DNA from: Otis tarda
Taxonomy: Eukaryota > Chordata > Aves > Otidiformes > Otididae
Direction of reading: 5' to 3'
Length of the DNA stretch: 64,000 nt
NCBI GenBank assembly: GCA_026413225.1
Contig: CM048554.1
Location: 12,933,463 to 12,997,462 of the forward strand
Numbering within the stretch: the first letter of the stretch is position 1; every line of letters begins with the position of its first letter. Both the position numbers and the translations under genes were made by a program. This document shows positions 1 through 13,000 of this stretch, in pieces. Below the pieces are notes generated by a model. The model was not told the origin of the DNA. It ran no database searches and worked only from the letters and a program-made list of their open reading frames with translations.

Positions 1-680
1 AGGTGCATGTCTAATGCTCTTTACTATTGATATCTTTGTCTTCTGCTTTGATGATTGGAGAAAAAGGTGGCCTCATACTTTCTTCAGTTTTATTTTGAGC
101 TACTGAAGCTTGAGCCAAGGCAAGGTTCATCTTGAACTATGTGCCCTGTGCTAACTTATTTCAGACGCTGATTTGCTTCCTGTCAGTTGAGAGTTCTTGA
201 AGGCAGGCTTCTGCATCTGTCTAGTGATGTCTAGAGTCTGTATCTGCAGAAAAGTCCTCTTGTCTCACTAACATTTCATGCTTGAGAGGCTGGTTAAGGA
301 ACCGCTGAACCGTGTTCCATCCCAGTGCTATGGTGCTGTCTGGGGAGCATGGTTTATAGCAGATGAAGATTTAGAGAAGGAATGTACTTGTATAGGTTTA
401 CAAGAACAATGTGCAGTACTTATACTGCCTCAATCACACAGACTTTGATAGGGGGAATAAGAATTTTGTTCATATTTTTAAAAGAAACAGTCTGCCAGTT
501 TTGAAGCTGTGTTTTCTATACCGTTCAGATTTGAAAACCAGCCTGTTCATTAAATTTTAATATCCCAGTGGTAATACATTTCTGGCATAAATGTCAGTTG
601 AAATTGCAGGCTTAGGAAGCCTGAAATTTTCAGACTGAAGAGGGTTTCTGTATTCTGATTAATTCTTTCTCTGCATCCAG
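1..680 (+). other. DNAAF10: Partial intron of DNAAF10
   Basis: This stretch ends in the acceptor CTGCATCCAG at 671-680. The exon that should precede it, expected to end near DCWTVAF in the human protein, is not found here, so the whole stretch is intron. It contains one member (368-421) of a 54-bp repeat whose second copy lies beyond the gene at 4580-4633. Confidence 0.85.
368..421 (+). repeat. Dispersed 54-bp direct repeat, copy 1
   Basis: Partner of 4580-4633, same orientation, four mismatches. It sits inside the intron that precedes the first visible DNAAF10 exon. Confidence 0.75.
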
Positions 681-3600
681 GCAATGCTTACAATCAAGAG
701 GAACGTGTTGTATGTGCTGGATACGACAATGGGGACATTAAATTGTTTGACTTAAAAACCATGTCACTACGATGGGAGACCAATATTAAGAATGGGGTAA
801 GGAAGCTATAAAAGTATTTTTAATTCCAGCTCCTATGCAAGGTGGAGAAATTAAAAGGCTTCTATCTACCCGAAATCTACCCAGAAGACTTTTCTGCTGA
901 GACTATATCAAGGAATTGTTTTCTTTAAGTTCAGCAAATTGTGCTGAACTTGGTTCTTGGTCTGGATAACATGGGGTATGTTAACAGGAAACTATTTCAG
1001 TGGATTCATGTTTTCAGATGATTTTGTTATTTCCCAGTTTGTGATGTTGTCATTGTAAAAATAACCGATGATTAATGTGTATTTACAAATCACAAGTGCT
1101 CCATTTTTTTTAGGGGTTGCTAAATTTCAAGGCTGAATGTATTTGTTTTAATATTTCCAGGTTTGCAGTGTGGAGTTTGACAGAAAAGATGTAAATATGA
1201 ACAAGCTAGTGGCCACATCACTTGAGGGAAAATTTCATGTTTTTGATATGAGAACTCAGCATCCAACCAAAGGTTTTGCTTCTGTTTCAGAGAAGGTATG
1301 GGGAGACAGATAACTTCTTATGAAGAGATGGACTTTTTGAATATATCCTGTCGAAGTACTGCAGGTCTAAAACTATTGTCTGTGATAGGTAATAGATGCC
1401 CAGGTTACTGGGGCACAAGCCGTGTGTAGCATGGTTGGTGTGGCCCCGGGTGCAAGCACTGAAAGGGCTCTTGTGCATCCAGCTGCCAGCACTCACCTGG
1501 GTTTCGTACCTTTTCTAACCTGGTATTTGGGCTTCTCTGGACTTTGGGCCCTGTTGCAGTTGCACCTCTGTGCACCCAGCTGTGCCCCTAGTTTGGGAGT
1601 CGTGTTTATTGGAGGCCGTATTAAATTGTGATGAGCATGCAGATGCAAATCTTAAATATATCCCAAAATAAAACAAGCTCTCTGCAAACACTTTTCATCC
1701 TGTGGTCATCAGACTTTGTGTGAGTCATAGAAATAATTAATTTTTCTTTGGAACCAAACGTTTTTGGATTGGGATATTGAGTGAGCGGAAGGGTATATAG
1801 GAGAGACATTGTGGCCTGGAGGCTGTTAAATATGGAAAACACTTACAACCTTTTTTCCATCTGTGACCACTGTGTTGGTTAGTATAAGTTCTTTATAAAG
1901 CAGGGGGTTTTTTGTTTGGTTTTTTTTTTTTTTTGGTTAGTGAACAAAATCTGATGGTAATTAGAGAAAAGGAACTTTTGTGGTGAAGTTCTCCAAGACT
2001 GCCTAAATGAGAAAAAGCTGAGTTTCGACGTAATATCTTTCCATTAATGTTTTACATACCACCGTTCAAAGCAGATAAACATGTTGGAAGTACTTTGATT
2101 AGATAACACAAAAGTATTTACTGAATTAGTGTTGGAAATAATCAAAATGTGAAAGTGTAATCTCTTATCTTTCATTCACTGCTTTTAAGCTTTTCCTTTT
2201 GGACATTTGTAGATGGATACGCATTAAGTCAGAGTGTGTGTTGGAGTTTTTCCTTAAGTGATTTCTCTTGCTATGTGATCGTGCTGTTCCCTGGCTGAGA
2301 TTTAGATTTGAATTGTAGATTCTTGTGTTTGCACAGTGTTTGTAGACTATTCCCTTCCAGTAATGATTTTAAGAGATGTCAGACTGTGAAATTAATGTTG
2401 TGGTGACTGTGTCACCTACGAGCCTGAGAATCCTGTAGCTGTAGAGCAGTTGGCTTATGCAGCTACTTTACCTCTCTTTAACCTTGCTCACATGGCCGGT
2501 CTTGAAGAAGCTGAAGTACCAGTGAGTGTTAGCCTTGGCGGGGCTGGTGCCTTATCCCTGTGGAAGAACGGGATGCACTGGAGGCCTGGCTGGGCTTCTC
2601 CTGTGTGGGAACTGGCTGCAGGGACTGCAGGAAGGGAAGGTGCCTTAGAACACAGGTTCCAGTACTCACCATGGGAAGGCCAGGTTCTCTTTATGCAAGT
2701 AATTGCCATTTAAGATTCAGTGTCTTTTCTTGTGAAGCTGATCTGTAACTGGCTTCTATACAATGCTGATTTTTTAAAATTTTTTTTTCTAAATTATTAG
2801 GCGCAGAAATCTACCATATGGCAGGTTCGGCACCTACCGCAAAACAGGGATATATTTATGACAAGTGGAGGAGCTGGAAGCCTTCATCTCTGGAAGTAGT
2901 AAGTAATCGCTCTCCAGCCTGCAACAGGAGAAATAAGAAACCAACCATTTAATGTTTTAAGAAATAATCTTCCTAAAAATGATGAGTGGGGTCCTGCTTC
3001 CAACCTCAGAATATCTAGTTAAAATTGTTGCTTACAAATGCAGTAGAAAGGGTGATTTCTGTGTCAGTTCTTGATCTGGAATCCTGAATTAGTCCCTAAA
3101 AGAATGTGAGAACAGCACAAGTGAATTTCGCCCTTGTCACTTTTCGTAATACAATCAAGGTCTAATTATATCCTTGGTTAACAAGGTGATAAATGGAAGA
3201 AAATTACTACTTAAAATTCTTATGTGGTAGCAGTTATGTCTGAGAAGAATATTGAAAGCCTGGACTTTTAATGTTTCTTAGGTTTTCATCTTCTTACATT
3301 ACATGGCAAAATAATTTAATCATCCGACATGCAGTGAGGTAGGTGCATTAAGTTTCAGAGGGATAGCTGAGACGAAATTTTCTTGCTTTGGGAAAAGCCA
3401 AACAGTCAAGAAATGAAGGGCTATAGGAGAGAGGTGTCAGGATTCAAAATTCCTGCCTCATTTTTTCTTTCATAAAATATTTACTAAGTATGCAGTGTGG
3501 ATATTGCTGGATATGATTATTCATTATTTTTAAGACATTTATTTCCCTTATCTTGAGAACAGAGGAAACCCTTATTTTGAAAATAAAGAGGATAATGATG

Positions 3601-3854
3601 TGTTTGTATCAATAAATTGTAAGTGCATGTTTTTTTTTATTGCCAGTGAGTACCCAGCTCAGCGCTCGAAGAAGGATTCTGAAGGAGCTGAGATGGGGGT
3701 GGCAGGTTCTGTCAGCCTCCTGCAGAATGTGACTCTGTCAACGCAGCCGATTTCTAGCCTAGACTGGAGCCCTGACAAAAAGGGACTGTGTGTTTGTGGT
3801 GCCTTTGACCAAACTGTGAGGGTGCTGATAGTTACGAAGCTTAACAAAGTTTGA
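681..3854 (+). CDS. DNAAF10: Dynein axonemal assembly factor 10 (WD repeat protein 92), 3' part, four coding exons
   Basis: Coding exons are 681-796, 1161-1295, 2801-2898 and 3647-3854. All have canonical AG/GT borders and stay in frame to a TGA at 3852-3854. They encode about 185 residues, roughly the C-terminal half of a protein I recall as about 357 residues in human; upstream exons lie outside the window. Visible WD40 strand ends are DIKLFDL (exon 1), KFHVFDM (exon 2), SLHLWKY (exons 3/4) and TVRVLIV (last blade). Other strongly conserved stretches include [31 protein letters not shown] and [20 protein letters not shown]. The family is a beta-propeller adaptor that works with the R2TP/prefoldin-like co-chaperone complex in cytoplasmic pre-assembly of axonemal dynein arms; it is also known as Monad. 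Recognition is by recalled similarity to human WDR92. No frame damage is seen. The symbol is confident. Confidence 0.96.
797..3646 (+). other. DNAAF10: Three introns of DNAAF10 (797-1160, 1296-2800, 2899-3646) around two internal exons
   Basis: Donors are GTAAGG, GTATGG and GTAAGT; acceptors end in TTCCAG, ATTAG and TGCCAG. Intron lengths are about 364, 1505 and 748 bp, short as is usual in birds. The second intron has a T-run near 1920-1935. A GC-richer patch near 2450-2690 is open on both strands but matches nothing I know. No mobile element was recognised. Confidence 0.85.
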
Positions 3855-4540
3855 CAGGACAACTAAAATTTCTGATAAGAAGGCAATATAGTTTTCAGTC
3901 TGTGAATATGAGAGGGAGAGCTCTCCTGTTTCTAATTTAATTTCTCCCTTATTAAAACTGGATCAAAGAAATAGAAACCAGATCTTTCTATTGAAAGTTC
4001 AGATACGTGCTGGTAGAGTTGTTTGACTGATTGTGCCACAATGGCTCAAAGTTGCCAGGGCACAAAACTTTCACCTAGGAATGTGAATTTACATTTAAAA
4101 TAAAATGTGCCTTTGTGTTAACGCAACCTGTAATTTCAGAAATCACTTTTAAATTGTTTGTGTTCAATTTAATCACAGTGCAAATCTGATCTGTTCACAC
4201 TTGTTAAATGGTTTGGCTTTTTTATATATAGTGTTGTCCATATGCATTCATGCAATGGAAGCTAGTATATACTCTGTCACAGAAACTCTGTGTTATTGGA
4301 TATGTGAATTAGAGTGTTTGCTAAAGAGATTTAGGATGCTTTAATACACTACGGAAGCTAAAATTAATACTGAAATATTCAGGTTTAATGGCATAAGCCA
4401 TTGAAGATGATATTGAAATTATTGAGCAAAACGCACTGTTTTATTCTTTAGTTTGGTTTCATAACAAGTTTTTATGTTCTGTTGGTTTTTTTTATCTGTT
4501 TGTAACTTGGTATTCTGTAAATAAAATTATGTGGAGTGTT
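3855..4540 (+). other. DNAAF10: 3' UTR of DNAAF10 with two candidate poly(A) signals
   Basis: After the TGA the sequence is AT-rich and non-coding. AATAAA occurs at 4099-4104 and again at 4520-4525. The second is followed within 10 bases by a GT-rich stretch (GTGGAGTGTTGTC), the usual downstream element, so it is the better 3' end. Cleavage would fall around 4540. Use of either site is inferred. Confidence 0.6.
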
Positions 4541-4579
4541 GTCTTAATACAAACAAAGTCTATTATTCAAACATCCAGA

Positions 4580-4633
4580 GATTTAGAGAAGGAATGTACT
4601 TGAATGGGTTTACAAGAACAGTTTGCAGTACTT
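4580..4633 (+). repeat. Dispersed 54-bp direct repeat, copy 2 (copy 1 at 368-421)
   Basis: The two copies match at 50 of 54 positions without gaps by eye. Both start with GATTTAGAGAAGGAATGTAC and end with GCAGTACTT. Similarity stops sharply on both sides. Copy 1 is in a DNAAF10 intron. Copy 2 begins about 40 bp after the likely cleavage site of DNAAF10. I do not recognise the family. Confidence 0.75.
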
Positions 4634-7600
4634 GGATAAAACGTAACTAATTTTGCAGCAGAAGTCACTAAAACTTAGCTCCATTGTGAAAAACTTTATA
4701 AAGGAGCCAAAGTACTGTCTTGGGTTTTTGGGGGTTTTTTTTGTTTTGTTTTGTTTTTAAAGGATTCAGTATTTCTTCAAAGCCTGATGTGACAGAGTAG
4801 CTTTCTTACTGTAGTTTCACCTGCACTTCTCATTGTTATTGCCCTTATCTCCAATGTGTTTCGTTTCTGATTTTACCAGTGTGTGCTGCTGCCAGTTCTT
4901 TTTTGCAGGCACATCCAGTTACTGTCCTCTATCTGTGGATATATAGTAGGAGCTTTCTTCATTTCAGGAAGCTCTAATGATTTTTATCTGTCAGTTTTTT
5001 GTCTGGTATTAGCTTTCAGCTGACTTGTATGTGTCTATGGAAGTTTCAGGTAAAAGCATTTAACTTTTTCTGAAACCAGACTGTGATGGGAAAATTTTGG
5101 CACTGTCCTGGTTAACAACCAAAAAGCCCCTGTGTGGCCATTTGCAAAGAACCTCTGTTTTCTTAGGCTTCAGCCTGAGGAATTGGTATCTGACAAATTC
5201 AGGTGAGTCACCTGCACCACATCAAGCCTGGCCTTCCAGGGACTGCTCCTGAAAACTGCTCTGCAGGGAGAGAGGCGTCAGGGCTTTATGTCTGTACTGG
5301 TTCTGCCACCAACTGGTGCCCAAGCAAGATGCAGGAGGAAGAGGAAACAGCCAAATACTGAAGGTTAAGGTAGGGAAAGTGGCAAATGAGAGGAGCAGTG
5401 TGGAAGCCAGAGACTACTTACTGAAAGCAGAATGGGAAACTGGGTTGAAAGGAGAGATGAGGAGCTAAACATTATCTCTACTACTTTTCCCAAAGTTCCA
5501 TGGGCCTCCAAAAGATGACGTGTGTACCTCTGGGTACTTTAATTTTGGGATTCATTTTATTTGTTGTTTTGAAAATGAAGGAATGCATTTGCCTCCTGAG
5601 TAGCTGGGTTTCATGAAAATACATGGCAGGAGTTTGCAAAAAGCTAGGAGAGCTGGAGGGAAGCACAGATGAATGGGTGGTGCTGTCCTTGTTCAGGAAA
5701 GGTAGTGGCAGTATCTGTGTACCTAAAAAATGAAAGATAGTTACTGGCTGGAGAGAAGAGCTGTTGCTAGTGCCTGTACTATGCTGTATCTTGTCAGCAG
5801 ATTGGATTTCTGCTTCTCCCAGGCTAAACAAGAAACTTAAGCAGACCAAAAGCTGCCTGTGGCAGCCTAGCCTGCCCTATTTATAGTCCTTCCTCCTCTT
5901 GCTGAAGACTGGCACCTCGCTTCTGCAGCCTGGAGGCTGAAGAGCTAAAGCACGTTCTAAATTAAATCATATTGCATCAGAGATGAAATGCACAGGGCCA
6001 AATCCTCTCTGACACACCACTGAGGAGTGCTCTGGAAAACCCCTGCCTCGCCCAGGGCCAGGGAATGGAATGTGCTACTGAGTTTGGCTCTACCACAAGT
6101 GACCACATTTAACAAGCATATCTGCTTGGCAGCTATTACTTGTTCTCTGTGCAAACCACCCCTGTGTGCTCATGGAATAGAAAAATCTGTTTATGGGCAT
6201 GACTGCAGACAGAATACAGGTATGTGGGTTGTTTGCATTTTGGTTTTTTTTACCAGGTGTTGCCCAAATCCCCAGCTATTACAAATCAGGGTTTTGCCTT
6301 TCACGACAATAGAGTTACTTTGACCTTTGACTTTCACCATTTCTACAGGTCCTTGGAGATTACAGCCCTCCAAGGTTTCTGTGCAGACAGTCTGTATTTG
6401 GCCTACAGTATATAGTTTTATAGTATATAGTTTTCATCACAAAAAAAAAAGTTTACAGCTTAGCCATGACATGGATTGAATTTTAAGCAAAGGCAAGTTG
6501 TAACTCTATAGGAAGGTACCATGTAATGCGCTGCCAAGGTGGGTGAAACATCACCTATTGTCTCTGATTTTCCAAAGTTCAGCTGTGATACAGAAGGTAT
6601 TCAAAACCAGAATAAGCAAAAAAAAAAAAAGAGCCATGACAGAAGAAAGAACTTTTTCCTCAGTTAAGTAGCATGCCAGGGTTTGAGAATTTACCCAATG
6701 AAGTTAGAACAGCTCATGAACTGTATTAGTTTAGAAACTAATTAGGTAGAAACTGTAACTCTGAAGAGCGGAGTTGAATCAGGGAATAAATGGCAAACTT
6801 GTGAGGCGCACAACATATACTCCTAATAACGCTTGGAAGTGCGTGTGCCCTTGCCCCTTCACAACCACTGACACTGTTAGGGACATCACGGAACCAGGGC
6901 ACAGAAGGAAGACAGGGAATTGTGTGGAAAAAAGACATCTGTCCTCCAGTGATAGCTTCAGACACAGTAGATACAGCTTGCCAATTCTGTTCAGTACATC
7001 TTCCCTAAATTATTGCCTTCAAATAGATTTCATTGCAAATAAACATTGTTAGGCTAAGCTGACTGATTTATAAGAAAGAAGCTACTAACTTGTGGCCTGC
7101 GTATTCATCACTGTAATAAAGTTGTCTAACTGTAAAGTTGGTATCAACAAACTGCCAGAAAATACTTACTACTTTTTAAAAATTATTAAGCCTGCATTTT
7201 CTTGCTCCTTCTGCTCTTACTGCTGTATTTTCAGGAGTAGGCACTCTGAATAGAACAACTGCCCACTCCTCAAAGACTCTGTAGATGACAGCCTGTATGT
7301 CTAGAATGTATTTGAAGCCTTTGCCCGTGCAAGGTATTTTGTAGCAGCAAACACAAGTCCCAGTACTTTAGGCAAGGGCAGCTGTTAACTCTGGCAGGAG
7401 CCAAGAGCTGAATCCTTTCGTGCACAGTGTACGGCGTGGCTACGGGACTGCCTGTGGCAGTGCAGCCCAGAGGAAAGACCAGGTGGGATTTCTGTGGAAC
7501 TGGGCCAGAGCTATATGGTGACTTGGTGATGCAGACAGTTCTAGCCTTGGCTGTTAAACATTCTGATTCCTTGCTGGCCTTTTTGGGAGGACCTGCTTCT

Positions 7601-9599
7601 TGCTGTGCAGCCCTTGCAGTTGCACAGCATTGTCCACAGAGGACACTGGAAGTGGGTCCGTGTGGCCTGGTGGCTGCAAGAGTATCTAGGGACGCAAGGG
7701 CAGTGAGTAGCTGCCCTGCGCTCTGGCCTTCCTCCTCCTCAGCCACCAATAAGGCAATTGCCAGTGAAGAGGCAGAGAAGTTTTGCAGGACCTTGCAGCA
7801 AAGGGGATCACAGCAGAATATCTCTTCCCTGTAACACTCTTCAGTGTTACACTCTGAACTAGTTGATCCGGGCCAACTAGCAACTGGCCCAATAATTTAC
7901 TGGTGGGATTAGGACTGTAGCGAGAGCAGAGGCTGTTCCCAGTGGGCAGCCTGTGTGTGGCAGCCCTGCCTTGGAGACCAGCTCAATTTCACAGTACGGT
8001 CACAAGCTATGCCAATTGGTCTCTGAGCCAGGAAAAAAGCCTGTTACTGTTTAGTTTAGTAGTACAGCTACAGCCTCTGGGACAGATGTGTCTGCTCCAA
8101 TTTTCTCTGCTTCCAAGAGATCTTCCCTCCTGCCTGTACTCCCCTGCCCCCACAACGTTAGTAAATCTTTAGTCACTATCTCCATGTCTGGGGACGTACA
8201 GAGAGAGTTGAGCTGCAGAACCATGTGGAGGCAGCTGTAAATTTCCTCCTCTATTGAGCTTGGCAGTAAAAACAGGGGTTCCCTTCCTAGACCAATGGCT
8301 TCTTCCTCTCTTGTCAGTGTGCAAGAGGCCACCCAAGGTTGCCAGCCTCTTGGTATTTCCTGATCAGAACATTACAGCCTGACCTTCTTAATCAGGGCAG
8401 TTAAGTTGTTTTTCATCACTATGAAAAGCCCATCAGCAACATAAATAAAACAAGCACAGGCAAGCTCTCCTAGGTTGCTTGGGATTTTAAGGTTATGAAA
8501 TATTTAAGACATTCTCTGAAGCCAGAGGATGCGTGGGTTGCAAAATGGCCGTGAGGCCCAGGGAACTGCACGGCAATTGAGACCCAATGGGACCTTTTTG
8601 TGTGGCAGTGATTCAGGAACAGCAGCTCAGCCTGTTTATCAGACTGCATTGTATCAGTTGCCCACGGTTAGACTGACTGTTACAGTCTTGCAGCCGAAAC
8701 TACTCTTTCTTTCAAGTAAATTGCTAGTTAAGTCTCCAAGTCCCAGCTGCTTCCAGTTCCTTCTCTTACAGGCAGAGGCTGCTGATGTTAAAACCTAGCA
8801 CTGGCAATATTTGTGTTTCATAAAATATTGAGGATCTGATTTTGTGTGCGAACATTTCCATCAGCACAGAAATGCTACTTTATCCTCATTTTGCACAGAT
8901 GCAAATGACTACGTGTGGTGCAAAGCCTTAAGTTGCTCTTATTTGTGGATTTGCTGGGAGGGCTAAGGGAGCTGCACCCTCTTGCCCCTTCCCTGTGTCA
9001 CAGAACATAATGGAACCGTGCACACCTTCTACTGCAGTCGTAGCTGTTGCTGGCTTTGATTATGCTGGGATGTTGCTCCAGCCCATCCTGCATTCTGTCC
9101 ACCAGAAAAAATTCCAACACCAGCGATGTCCTCTGTGTACGAAAGGCTTTTTCCTCCTGCTCCCTTCATCCTTTGTCTTTTGCTTATTGGTTAAGATTTC
9201 TGAGACAGAGACGATCTTCTTATGAGTATTTTCAGCTTGGAGCACCGTGAGGCTTAGGTTTCTAGGCAGTGCTGCAGCAACAATGAAAAATAACAATAAA
9301 AGGTAGGTGCAGCTAAGGAAATCTGTTCAGTTCAGTTGCATCCCATGCTAAACCTCTCATTTTCTGAGTCATCAATCTTCCTGCAGAGATGATAGAATCT
9401 CTTCTTAGTGTTTCTTTCAGATGTAGCTTAACGAGGCAGGACTTTGTGGCCTGTTCAGCAGATGTAGGGGACAGGCCCTTCCTGCTGCCCTGCAGAAGTG
9501 CGCAGTGGCACAGGCCTGTGGCATCCTCATATCCAGCGGTGTTTTCCCTTCCTGATGTTCATGTTCCCTTCCTCCCACATCCTGCTGTTGCAGAGTGTA

Positions 9600-9695
9600 T
9601 GGAAACATACGAGCAGCTACACTGGGTTAGACCAAAGACCCTTTCAGTCCCGGGTCCTGCCTCCTCAGGGGCCATGTGCAGATAAATAAATATTT
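9600..9695 (+). repeat. Possible old LINE 3' tail
   Basis: The core ACTGGGTTAGACCAAAGACC followed by a TCCTGCCTCC stretch resembles the widespread amniote repeat tail with the pattern GGTCAGACCAAAGGTCC then GTATCCTGTCTCC, which I associate with old CR1/L2-type LINEs. It ends in an AAATAAATA-like tail. The assignment rests on memory of the consensus and the copy is decayed. Confidence 0.35.
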
Positions 9696-10027
9696 TTAAA
9701 ACCCTTTAAAATGATAACTGCAATTTGGGTGCTAAGTTTATATGCCTAAAGTTGTCTTAGGCTTCCTGCTAAAATGAAGTTGAAGTATGAAATACATGAT
9801 TCTACTGAATCTATGAACAGAAGCTAACAAGTGAGAAGGGAGGAATGCTAATACATTTAGAAATAAACCTCAATTTCTAATACAATTTACTTCCACAATC
9901 TTAGTGAGAGAGACAGCTATGAAAATTACAGCTGTACATACTAATTGGAAGAAATGCAATCTTAGAACAATATCAGAAGAACTCTCTACGTATGGTAGAT
10001 TGCTTTCAATTTATTTCAATGGTTTCC

Positions 10028-10065
10028 ATATGCATATATATGCATATAAATGCATATAACCTAAT
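10028..10065. repeat. Short AT-rich tandem patch, TGCATATA units
   Basis: TGCATATA recurs about three times at 10-12 bp spacing (ATGCATATATATGCATATAA...), giving a small low-complexity patch. No other function is apparent. Confidence 0.6.
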
Positions 10066-13000
10066 AGATGTATCTACATTCAGAGAATAAAGTTTTGTAT
10101 GTAAAGTAACCAGATATGGTACCCAGCACTTCACCACATCCTGCCATTTAATCTAGTTGGCATGAACACAAGCTCTTTTGATCTGTACTAACTATCTTTA
10201 TCTCAGTGTAGATCTCATCCTCCTTATCTGTTAGGTTAAAAAAGCTTTAATCACAGAGTTTAAGCTTGTCTTATTGAATTATATTATTTTTTCTTCCTAA
10301 AACAAAGCTACTTCAAGCTCAGTTTCCTTCTTTCCATGTACTTTTACATCTGTATTTTGATTAGGAATGTTATGTTTTCAAAAAGGAAGAGAGTTTGTGT
10401 TTAGTATGTTTAAAGTCATTCTAATTTAATTGGAGTGCAGAAAAAAAAAAGACATTTCCAGAGAATTTTAACAGAAAGGTGAGTCTAAGTTCACCTGGGC
10501 TTAGGCTGCCACATATGCTGTCCCCAAATCCAGCACACTGTACCACAACATGGAAAACTATGGAGCTTACCTTTTCCATAGTCTTAAGTGTCACTGCTAC
10601 GGGTTTTTTAGTTCCTGAAGATGTGATACATCCCTGTGGGTTAGCCTTAAGACTCTATTCCCCTTCTTACCCTGTCCAGTTGCAGGGGCACAAATCTAGC
10701 AGCCACATATCTTAGGCTCTCTTCCTGGACTCACCAAACGCCTTGCAACAAATCACTGTACACTCTTTATTCCTGCCCTGCCTCCCCGCTCCCTGCGCGT
10801 ATCTGGTCTCTGTAGAATACAGGCAGAGACATAAGTTCCCATAAACACATCATTGAGCCAGGCAGCTGCCTGTAACTGTCCTTTTGCAAGTCTTTGTCTT
10901 CTGGTACGCCAGAGGAAACATCAGGAACTCACCCCTCTTCCACTGAGTGGCAAGTGCACACAGGCAGGTACTGGTGAGCAGAACGATGTCCATTCTTCAG
11001 TTTACTGCGGCTACATCCTCTTCTGGTAACTTGCTGGTCCGCCCACACACCAGATCGCAAATTCATTAGATTATGTTGCAAAGAAACAGGCCTCACAATC
11101 ACAAAATGCCTATCCGAGAAATGCCCGATGTGGCTGAGGCCCTTCAGACACAAGAGAACTACACATAGTAACATCTCCCAAATTGGTCTGCAAGCTGTTT
11201 TTTTTTTGTGTGTGTGTGCGGTTTTTTTTAAAGGTACTGTCTCATACTCTGTTTTTTAATGATATTGGCCATAACTTGACTTTAAATATGCCAGACCAGG
11301 AACTGTTGTGAAATGATCTGCACCTCAGGATACCAGATGCAGATTAACTCACTCTTGAAATAGTTTAAAATGTGATGCTGCAGAAATTTAGACAAATACA
11401 TTTTAAATGCAAGCCACAGACTGATCAGAGGTAACACAAAATTTCTCGCTTTAGCTTCAACACAGCGTAGCTGTACTCACACTGACTTAATCTCATTTGA
11501 GTCTGCATTGGTTCAGCATTTTCAGCATGGTTGCTGAGTCTCTAGAGGTTTAAGACAGAGACTGACGGAATAAAAGGGAACATTCTCTGTGTTCAGATGT
11601 ACTGGCTTTCCAGTAATTGCCAGAAAGGGCTTATGGTGGGCATCTGATAGAAGTGTCCACTTAGAAAGGTTGAATTATTTAATGAAGGACCTTTGCTGCT
11701 CTCATTAAGACTCACATTAAAAGGCCAAAAAGAGCAACTAGTGTCAGAAGAAGCTGGACTTGCAGACAAAGCACATCTTTATTTTCTCCCTTAGGATGAC
11801 TGCAGATGCCTATTACAACCACCTTTTGCTTTCAGTCTGATTTTAGCACCTGTATTTTTATCCATTAACCCCTTTGCTACAAGTAGCTTCTAGCATCCTT
11901 CTTTGTACTCACACCAGATTCACAGCAGAAGAATCTATGGATTTTGATGTCTTCTTGTCTCCAGAAGCTTTTTCGGTGGCATTGTTTCTGGGAGCTGGAG
12001 TTACCACAGCAGGTCTGTACATCAGGCTGTGGTGCTTTGCATGACCCAGGCTGTAAGCATGAAGTTTCCAGTGAGGTCAAGACTACAAGATTTGGCCTCC
12101 ATGTCTGCTCCACAAGAACACTGACTCCGCAGGAGTCAATATATAGTATGTACAATGAATGAGATAAATCATAATAACGGAGTAATTATGTTAAAGATGC
12201 CTGTCACTTTGACTGCTTTGGAGAAAATATTCAGGATTGTTCTCTGTTGTTTTGGGAACGATAGAGAAAAATCAATAATCATTCATAGGCCTTCAAATGA
12301 AATGGCTTCCATTAAGTACTGTACGGCAGTATAGCTTTTATTGGATAGATTTCTTAATAGATATCCATATACAAAAATCACAATATATTTCCAGAGTGGT
12401 ACCAGCATAAAACAAGTGAATTATACGAGCTGCATCTTAATCAGATTTTGGCTGGGATAAATGTAAATAACTCTTCACTCTCTGCTCTTGAAAACCAACC
12501 AAGCAACACAGCCATTTTAAGCAGAAAATGAATGCTTACATACCTACCTCGTAACCCTCTGAGTGAACTGCCTCAAGAAATTCCAAGACCTATAGCACTC
12601 AGAACGGGAACTCCAGTTAACTGAACAAAAGTATAACTCTGCAGTAGCCTGGAGCCAGCAGCAAACCTGTAACGAACGCAAACCACTAGAAGGAGACAGA
12701 GCTGCACTGCATCATCGCGAACTACTCTGGAGTCAGCCTGCACTGCATTAATGCCATTCATGCTTGCAATCTTCCACAAACAGAGCCGGTTGATTCTGAA
12801 CATTGATCAGCATGTGTTGCATTTTCCTTTGATCTTGTAATTGAAACAAAATATTTGGTTTAGGAAACAAGATTCTGGCAGAAACTTCCTACCTAACGTT
12901 TGGTAAATCAATTCGTCTATCAATCAAGTTCCCTCTCTGCATTTCCCAACCTGTGACAGGTGAATGCTGAGGTAAGAATGAACAAAACATATGTCAAGTG

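Noticed and set aside
7270-7834. Overlapping open frames of 135 and 159 codons on opposite strands
   Set aside because: No domain, no splice logic and no similarity that I recognise. Overlap on both strands is typical of moderately GC-rich non-coding DNA.
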